A stretch of 64,000 nucleotides of DNA from contig NW_012236502.1 of the NCBI RefSeq assembly GCF_000787575.1, forward strand, positions 248,001 through 312,000. The letters are read 5' to 3'. Shown here one piece after another: positions 56,779 to 64,000 of this stretch. The notes under the pieces are model-generated. The model worked only from the letters and a program-made list of their open reading frames with translations, was not told the DNA's origin and searched no databases. This stretch comes from Acytostelium subglobosum LB1. Its lineage: Eukaryota > Evosea > Eumycetozoa > Acytosteliales > Acytosteliaceae. The stretch's first letter is position 1. Each line of letters begins with the position of its first letter. A program made the translations under genes and the position numbers.

Positions 56779-57320
56779 AGTTTGAAAGTTCAAATTTGGA
56801 AGGATAGAATGGAAATAATTTTATTTATTTATTTTTATTGGGCACAAAATAAAATATTATTAATATTAATATGAAATATATTTTGTCTGAATAAATAATA
56901 TTACATTTATAAATTGTTTATTTAATCGGATGGATGGTCCATATCATCATCATTTTCATCATCATCATCAANNNNNNNNNNNNNNNNNNNNNNNNNNNNN
57001 NNNNNNNNNNNNNNNNNNNNNNNNNNNNNNNNNNNNNNNNNNNNNNNNNNNNNNNNNNNNNNNNNNNNNNNGAAGCGTTCCAGCAAATAACATTGGAGTA
57101 CACCAGGAATATTTACCGGCACTGTCTCCACCCTGGCGATAAAAAGAAAAATGATAAATAAATAGTTAAATGTGGATTCATGGCAATATGAATTTATTCA
57201 AATATTATTTATTAATTTATTATCAATTCATTCCATTCCACCAATCCAAAAGTGAACTTTCAAACTTCATAATTCAAAATTCAAAACTTTGTCACGAACT
57301 TGAATCAGGAGGACAATAAC
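56720..57320. repeat. Inverted repeat flanking an assembly gap
   Basis: The left arm (~56722-56806) and right arm (~57236-57319, reverse complement) match over about 80 bases with several mismatches, sharing TATTGTCCTCCTGATTCAAG and TTTGAATTTTGAATTATGAA. Exactly 100 N (56972-57071) lie between them, a conventional gap of unknown size. Confidence 0.85.
56972..57071. other. Assembly gap, 100 N
   Basis: A run of 100 undetermined bases. Short translations crossing it have no meaning. Confidence 0.99.
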
Positions 57321-58432
57321 ATATATATATCGTTATAATAGATTTGATTCTTGACGATAATTTCAAACTTCCTATTAGGGAAGGAATGTTACCCAACAAT
57401 ATCACTTCGTTGAAGTTTGGAATCCTCTTTGATCAACCCATCTATCGAGGATCTTTGCCTCCAGGTCTTGAGAAATTGTCATTTGATAGATGTTTATTCC
57501 AAATACCTTTGAACTTTGATCTTCCTAAAAGTCTAAGGACTTTAAACTTGGGATATGTGTTTAATCTCATTTCACCTGGAGCTCTACCATCTTCCATTAC
57601 TGCCTTATCTTTTAGATCATACACTCATTCAATCAACAACATTGGATTACCTTCATCTCTTCAATCTCTGGCACTTGGATCATATAACCATGAAGCTATC
57701 CAACCGGGTACACTTCCAACTTCCCTTAGACATTTGAATCTGGGAAGACATTACAACTTCCCAATTCATGAAGGTATTCTCCCTCCACTTCTGACATTAG
57801 TAGGAGGTAGCTCTTTTATTATCCAGAGTAATCACATATTGCCTTCTTCAATAACATTATTGAGAATATTTCGTGGTGATATACTAGAGAATACCCCAAT
57901 ATTCTTCCCAACATCATTTACCTTCCCATCATCCCTCAGGCAACTAGGATTGGAACATGGAATGGAACAACTACTAGTGAAACTACCTTTAAGTGTGCAA
58001 ACACTTTGGGTACCATCATCAATGTCAGGTTTCTTTTCTCAATCTCTATCCTCGGTTAAGAGAGTACAATTCACAGATGTTGAATCTATTACCAAGATTG
58101 ACAACCATTTCGAGTCTATTTCTTTTGATAAGAGATCATTCTCTGGTTTGACACCTTCAATGATATATTTATTTATAACTAGATATATACTTGAAACCAG
58201 AGCACCTAATGTGAAATTCTGCGAGATCACATCAAGAGATGGTCAAAGGGTAATTGGAAGGAGATCTGATCATGGTGTTTGGATTCATAGTACAATGCCC
58301 AACTCATATGGACTATTTCACGTAGACTATCTCCCCTTAAAGAGGATTGTCTTCAAGATAATTGGTTATGCCTCTATTGCTACATTTTCTCTATTCCATC
58401 TTCTAAACATATTGCACAAACAATCCAAATAA
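57320..58432 (+). CDS. FNIP-repeat protein, N-terminus missing or misassembled
   Basis: An open frame from just after a TAA at 57317-57319 to the stop at 58430-58432, about 370 residues without a convincing start codon. It begins with a repeat (DDNFKLPIREGMLPNNITSL) and runs through at least six FNIP units such as QPIYRGSLPPGLEKLSF, SPGALPSSITALSF, QPGTLPTSLRHLNLG and NFPIHEGILPPLL. It ends with a hydrophobic stretch (IIGYASIATFSLFHLLNIL) that could be membrane-seeking. Codons are AT-rich, unlike the FNIP gene at 9.1 kb. The missing F-box start is probably the ORF at 56434-56778 or sequence lost in the gap. Confidence 0.65.
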   Translation, partial: HIYIVIIDLILDDNFKLPIREGMLPNNITSLKFGILFDQPIYRGSLPPGLEKLSFDRCLFQIPLNFDLPKSLRTLNLGYVFNLISPGALPSSITALSFRSYTHSINNIGLPSSLQSLALGSYNHEAIQPGTLPTSLRHLNLGRHYNFPIHEGILPPLLTLVGGSSFIIQSNHILPSSITLLRIFRGDILENTPIFFPTSFTFPSSLRQLGLEHGMEQLLVKLPLSVQTLWVPSSMSGFFSQSLSSVKRVQFTDVESITKIDNHFESISFDKRSFSGLTPSMIYLFITRYILETRAPNVKFCEITSRDGQRVIGRRSDHGVWIHSTMPNSYGLFHVDYLPLKRIVFKIIGYASIATFSLFHLLNILHKQSK

Positions 58433-58464
58433 ATATCTATGTACACTGTTTATTAATTAATTAA

Positions 58465-60847
58465 TTACAGCCTAACTACAATGATTGATACATTATCATT
58501 GCACTCTGGATTGTCAGTGGCACGTTGCAATAGACTGGAACAAAGTGAATTGGCACCTCTTGTAATATATTGCTCGCCAAGACCGATTGTTTCGTGACCG
58601 CTACATACATCCCACAGACCATCCGATGCCATCACAAGCAGACTATCAGTATCCTTGAGCAGTATTGGTTTGGATAGGTAGGGCACACCAATCAGGCCAA
58701 TGTTCTGATCCTTCAAGAAGTGATCGCCCAGTGATCGACTCACAGACAGTCCATTGATCCTTGTCTGCTCCTTTGACACCTCTATACCAGACTCTATCAA
58801 TCTCTTCTTCTCCAAAGGGTCGCTTGCTTTGTGACTATATGTTAACTCTACACACTGTCCATTACGACTTAGTCATTTAATGTAATGTAAGTAATCAATT
58901 CCTATTGCATTGATCCATTCATGGTACTTACCACATGTATGCTGAAGTATCACCAACATTGGCTATCTGTAGATACCTATCTCCACCGGCAGAGGTCCAT
59001 ATGAATGATATTGTCGCTGTACAACCAACATAGAGATGATCGGATGATGTCTTCATCAAGTGATCAATATTGGCAAAGGCTTGGAGTAGCATATCAGACA
59101 TATCGCATGATGATAACAGTCCTGGTTGCTCGGTGATGATCTTGGCCACCTCTATTGGGAACTGTTGCTTGGCATACTCTGCTGCCACACGTCCAGCATG
59201 TCCATCAAACACACCAAACAGTGCCATGTCGCTAGAGTTGTTGAATGGGTAGCATGCGAATGAAGTGTCCTCCATCATGCTGGCATCAGGTGTAGGTGGC
59301 TTCTTCTTGGCACGTCTAAGTCCGGTTCTGTTCTCTGACTCCTTTGATGAGTGCTCCTTGATACATCCAAACAATGATGACGATGATGACGACGTTGATG
59401 ATGATGTAGTAGTAGTTCCAAGTATGAGAAGATCGTCCAATGTATCCGGGTTGGTCGACTCTTTATCTCCATCCTCAAAGGTAAAGATATCAGGTTGCTC
59501 CACGACAATCTTGGGAGTGTCAGCACCATCATCAAATATATCTTTATCGTCAGCGAATAGAATGGGATGTACTGTTGTTGGTGTCGCACTGATAGTTGTT
59601 GGCTCTGCTGTTGTTGTTGATGGTGGACTGCCGCTACCACTGCTGCCACCCATGACAGTTGGAACCACCACTGGATAGTTCTCTGGATGGAGATGTTTGT
59701 TTATACGATCCTGTGCCTTGTTGATGATCTTTGAGGACTCCAACTTGTTCTTGACCTTCTTGAAGAGACTCTTGAACTTGGTTGTGTCTGACTGTGCAGG
59801 GTCCTCTTCAGCACCAATGAATGAGTTCTTCCTCGATACGCTGCCACTGATTGGGATTGGCAGGGTTGATGACTGGACGGCGCCATGAGTATGTGGAACT
59901 GGTGATGAGGACCTAGGTGATGCACTTGGAGAGTGTGATATCTTTCGCTCCACCTTGTTCACATTGTCCTCAAGCTTTGATATCTTCTTTTGTTTGTCCT
60001 CAGACTCCTTCTTGAGCGATGAGTTTGACTCCTTCAACTCTGATATCCTCTTGAGTAGAGCTCGCTCACTGTCATTCCAGAAGCGCTCCTTGCGCTCATA
60101 ATCGTTAATTTTGGAGAGATGTCGCTGTTCTGATGTCACCAGTTGGTCCCTCTCTCTTGTGAGCTCTGTGTACTTGAGAGTGTGTTGCTCGGCCAGTTGC
60201 TTCCACTTTGCTCTCTCCTGCTGTGAGTCAGAGATGGCCTGGGCGCACAGCTTTATCTTTTGATGCAGGACAAGTCTCTCACGATCACGGTTGGCACGCT
60301 CAGAGAACTGTGTCAGGTTCAACTCTTTGATCTGATCGTACAGTTTATCGATTGTCTCCTGGTCCGATAGATTATCAAATATCAATCCATTGGTATCAAT
60401 TGGTAACTCTTGGTCGTAGTTGGTTTGATGTTGATCGTTTATGGTATTGTTGATATCATCAACATCAACATCAACATCATCATTGTTTGTTGGGGATGTT
60501 GAAGGTGTGGCGGAGGACGGGCGTGGTGGTAGTGTAGGTGGAGTGGTACCAGTAGCCAGGGCATTGATATAGTTGTAGATCCATTGAGTGTATATATCTA
60601 TTTGAGCCACATCCAGTTGATAGAGGAAGCGGAATAATTTGATGGCATTATATCTGTTCTGAACACAGAATACAATGAGGATGGTGAGAACGATAGAGTA
60701 GAATATGTTTGTGATCAACTCTATGAACTCATAAGTGAGTAGTAATGCAAATAGGAGTGATCCTGCTGCACCCACAAATGCCACCTGTTTCCTCAACTCT
60801 AGACTTCTAAACTCTTGTTTCAAGTGCATAGTATTAATTGTGATCAT
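58465..60847 (-). CDS. Membrane-anchored PP2C-type (PPM) protein phosphatase
   Basis: A 772-residue metal-dependent Ser/Thr phosphatase in two exons, 58932..60847 and 58465..58867 (64-bp intron). A second in-frame ATG is at 60829. Residues ~20-60 form one or two transmembrane helices (FVGAAGSLLFALLLTYEF, IFYSIVLTILIVFCVQ). A Pro/Thr/Asp-rich stretch, a coiled coil (~190-300) and a Ser-rich linker follow. The PP2C domain occupies the last ~270 residues with the usual metal-site motifs: MMEDTSF, FGVFDGHAGR, VGCTATISFIW, ANVGDTSAYM, INGLSVSRSLGDH, MASDGLWD and NDNVSIIVV. It looks catalytically intact. Fusion of a membrane anchor and coiled coil to a C-terminal PP2C is unusual and may place the enzyme on ER or endosomal membranes. 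The target is unknown. Confidence 0.88.
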
Positions 60848-61562
60848 TATTAAGTTATATATATATCACTGGATTGGACTGGAGTGACTTAATGATTGAG
60901 TATTATTACTTGGTGATGATGTTAAGTTGTCCTATATATGGTATGTCAATCAATCACATCCATTGCATCATAGCATGTCAAGTTGTTATTGAAACATGTA
61001 ATACAATGGTATTTATAGGTTTGAATAATAATGGTGCTGATGATGTTGAGTGGTGTTGATGCTGTGTCATAACAATAGAGATGTCATCAAGTATATAATT
61101 AGTGTATCCATCACTTCATTCAGAAGGGGTGTAAGGGTCTACAAGCTTACATCGTCCTGAGCAATCAGGTTCATCTGTCAGTGACTGTTAGTGTGTGTGA
61201 TGAATGTGAGTGTCTTGGTGAGATTAGCGAGGTGGGATAAAGTCAAACTCAAAAGAAGTTCGAATCTTGATAAATAAATGAAATTGCCAAAGTCGGTGTG
61301 ATGAGTGTGGACAATGGTGCTTTGGAATTCGCCGTGATAGGACTGGATAAGTAATACTACTACCCTTCATAGATAGAGGACAACAATGAATAATCATCAT
61401 CATCATCCACCACTCCTCCTACTCCTCCAACCAATACGTTGACTTTGAACATAATGTATGTCGCTTATTCAAATTCATTGTAATGACCTCTCGAGGTAGT
61501 TTACAAGAATTAGATGATTAGTTAGACCCAAAGATCCTTTAGACAGGTCATCATACATCATA
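60848..61562. other. Divergent spacer between phosphatase and channel genes
   Basis: A 715-bp AT-rich spacer with no credible gene. CATCAT repeats lie near 61395-61412. Promoters of both flanking genes are expected here. Confidence 0.5.
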
Positions 61563-64000
61563 ATGTCATCAGTGTCACCAGGAGGTGGTACCAACAATAA
61601 TAATAGTAACCAAGCGACAGATACCATTTTGGAAGATGAAGATGATGTTATTGTATTCGAGGATGATAATGGCGAGGGCGAATCAAATGTAAATAAGAAT
61701 GTCAATATTCCAATTTATGTGACAACTCCACCACCTCCAACGACAATGGAGGGACTGGACCTGCATCAATCAGAGAACACGCCACTGGTTCAGCCACGAC
61801 CGTCAATATCACCTTCAAAGTTCCTCTGGCGACATGGCAGTGACAACCGTCTACCCGCCTTTGCCTCACCCCACCCGCCATCCCTGGGCAATACACCTCT
61901 GCCAACACAACGCAAGCCAACAATGGTGCAGCTGCGTGCCAAGTACGACACGCCGCCACCGCGCCACATTCACTTTCAACAGTTTCCAACATCACACAAG
62001 CGTGCCGATGTCAACTTTATCCAATCGAGAGCACAGCAGTACAGGACAAACACCACGCGAGACTATGTCCTGCAGCAGACATCACAATATCCCGACATCG
62101 AAGAGTCGGACATCACCGAGAGCGAGAGGAAGAGACGAACATTCATTGCCTATGTACTTATTGACGATGCCATCAACTATCGTAATCCAAACCATCTGTT
62201 GACCCAACCACAGCTGTCGGTATACATGCTGTACTTCCATCCATTGGCTCGAGCATTCCTGCTGTTCATCTGTTTGATGATACTGTTCCTTGCTTACTTT
62301 GAGCATCCAACGACGTTCACATTCCGTCCTTACGTCACAATGTCATTTGAGTTGTTTGGCATTGTTGTGCTGTCCGCAGAGCTCTTGGTCAAGCACTATG
62401 TCTATGGCGTGCAGGCCAGACGCAATCCATGGAACTGGCTCAAGACCCTGTTCCTATTCATCAACTATGTGGACATCATAGTCAGCTTCATCCTGTGGGA
62501 TGAATGGATAGCCAGTGTACGAGTATCAAGAATATTCAGAATCTACTACATGATTGACTATGATCGATTGACACGTGACGTAGCCGAACAAGTCGGCTAC
62601 ACATTCTACTGCATGCTCCCTGTCGGCTTTGCATTCTTCACATACATATTCGCCTCTTCCATCTTCTTCTCTATCCTCCTATCAAATGGAACAACCAATG
62701 TGAAAGGATACTATGGTATGTGTCATGGACTCATTCAATCATTCAATCAATCAATCAACTAACTGACTGACTGACTGACGACGGTTCATATTAGACTCAA
62801 CATTGGAATCATTCAAGAGTACAATGGTGATGATAACAACGGCCAACTTCCCCGATATTATGTTGCCTGCCTATGCTATCAGCTCATGGTATGCGATACC
62901 ATTCATTGGATTCCTTTGCTTTGGATTGTACATTGGTATCAACTTTATGATTGCCTTGGTATACAAGAGTTTCAGAGAGGCTGTACTAAGAGAGACCAAG
63001 AATAACTTTCGTAAGCGTCGCACTGCTCTTTTGGCGGCGTTCATTGTGTTGGACCACGACAAGACAGGCGTGATCAGATTGGATCAGTGGGAGAGCATCT
63101 ACAAACACATCAAGCCCAAGGCCAAAGATGATGAGGCCTCAGCAATCTTTGATCTCATAGATCTGGATGCCAATGGCTTCCTCAACGTGCACGAGTTCTT
63201 TGCAATGTGTGATGTGTTTTTCTTGGAGCGCAAGACCATCAAGCAACTGGCGGCGAAGAAGAAGAAACAGGCCGGCCTCTCGAGCAGTAACATCAGCAGC
63301 AGCAGTCCCGCCACACCTGTGGAGCAAGAGCACCAACAGAACTTCATGGGCAAGATGAAGAACATCGTCTCCAATCGTAATCTCTTCAGCAAATCAAAGG
63401 TTGTCAACGATGATGTACCCGATGATGAGGAGTTTAGCGTGTGTCGAAATCCATACTATGCCGGTGACAATGACTTTGATGAGTTCTCTAGCGAGTACAC
63501 AGACACTCATCAATCAGATGTCACCTCAGAGTACAGTGTGGCCACCCACAACACTGGCAATCATCATTCATCGATGGTCGCTGGAGAGCAACAGCATGAA
63601 GCCATCGACATACCCCCGCTCACGGCATCGGAAGTGTCGACAGAGCCAGCGGATGACTCAATGACCGATGTCAAAAAGGTGATGCCAAAGGACAATGTGG
63701 TCGGTGGGAGAAAGAAGAGATTGCGATACAACCCAGCAGTATTCAAGAGGATCTCCAAGCACTGGAGCTATGAACTGGTGTCATTGGCTCTGACCTACGC
63801 CAACTTGGTCATTATCACATTGGTGTTGACCAAGTACCGCGACATATACAATCCAGTGTGGACACAAGTCGTTGATGCCTTCCTCATTCTAATGTCGGCC
63901 GTTGAGATTGCATTCAAGGTGCTCTCATACTCGACACTCCGCAAGTTCTGGACGATGTTCAACCTGTTGATTATGATGCTGTCATTGGTGGGCAAGATAA
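61563..64000 (+). CDS. tpc: Two-pore channel (TPC), 5' part
   Basis: An endolysosomal two-pore cation channel, cut by the window end. Exons are 61563..62715 and 62795..beyond 64000 (79-bp intron with TCAA and CTGA repeats). After an acidic, Pro-rich cytosolic N-terminus (~200 residues) comes the first six-helix domain: S1 FLLFICLMILFLAYF, then an S4-like segment ASVRVSRIFRIYYMID, and pore filter I TTANFPDIMLPAY, which closely matches the TPC consensus. Then come S6 and a cytosolic linker with two EF-hand-like loops (LDHDKTGVIRLDQW; DLDANGFLNVHEF, the second complete). An internal extension of low-complexity sequence (SSSNISSSSPATP) and the start of the second six-helix domain (ALTYANLVIITLVL) follow. 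EF hands between domains are the plant TPC1 layout, not the animal one. The second pore lies outside the window. Confidence 0.9.

Noticed and set aside
1-64000. tRNA, rRNA or CRISPR arrays
   Set aside because: No convincing T-arm (GGTTCGANTCC-like) with matching acceptor stem, no rRNA-like blocks and no regularly spaced repeats were seen by eye. A tRNAscan run would settle the tRNA question.

Overview
The window looks like nuclear DNA of a dictyostelid social amoeba with a moderate GC content, higher than Dictyostelium discoideum. The signs are FNIP-repeat and F-box genes, Asn/Gln/Ser/Thr homopolymers inside conserved proteins, very short GT-AG introns (58-96 bp), (TCAA)n and (ATTC)n tracts in introns and spacers, and close matches to typical amoeba proteins (Rab7, 5-aminolevulinate synthase, two-pore channel, RhoGAP proteins, a vacuolin-like SPFH gene). 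The species was not identified. All exon structures were read by hand from frame continuity and splice signals.

Layout. 1-8.5 kb: zuotin/DNAJC2 (5' truncated by the window), succinyl-CoA ligase alpha, 5-aminolevulinate synthase, Rab7 and an NSDHL-like sterol dehydrogenase. 9-16.6 kb: an FNIP-repeat F-box gene, an unexplained membrane-protein-like fragment, and a RAD5/HLTF-type SNF2-RING protein. 18.9-25.3 kb: two adjacent same-strand RhoGAP genes (kelch-RhoGAP and BAR-like-RhoGAP). 25.9-28.4 kb: DDX3/Ded1 helicase. 28.4-31.3 kb: three tandem copies of a small SAM methyltransferase, of which only the middle one is intact. 31.7-37.2 kb: OMA1 metalloprotease and an 11-exon kinase with a long C-terminal coiled-coil region. 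37.9-42 kb: a tyrosine-recombinase-like gene followed by a palindromic hairpin, a broken vacuolin-like SPFH gene and an F-box-like leucine-rich gene. 42.4-44.3 kb: a decayed MACPF (perforin-family) gene. 44.5-51.5 kb: TBC1D15/17-like RabGAP, phosducin-like protein 2, WDR53 and a SEC14-family protein. 51.7-58.4 kb: a large secreted beta-helix protein with a multi-pass membrane C-terminus, then FNIP/F-box pieces around a 100-N assembly gap flanked by an inverted repeat. 58.5-64 kb: a membrane-anchored PP2C phosphatase and a two-pore channel cut by the window end.

There is no operon logic. Genes are separately transcribed in mixed orientation. Several act on endolysosomes (Rab7, the TBC1D15-like putative Rab7 GAP, two-pore channel, vacuolin-like remnant), but nothing in the sequence links them. 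The points most worth a second look are the tyrosine-recombinase-like gene with its hairpin, three intergenic stretches with clustered stems that may be structured RNAs (about 5.6, 17.5 and 50.0 kb), the (TCAA)n tracts found in most introns, the RING finger split by a long insert, and the decaying methyltransferase trio.
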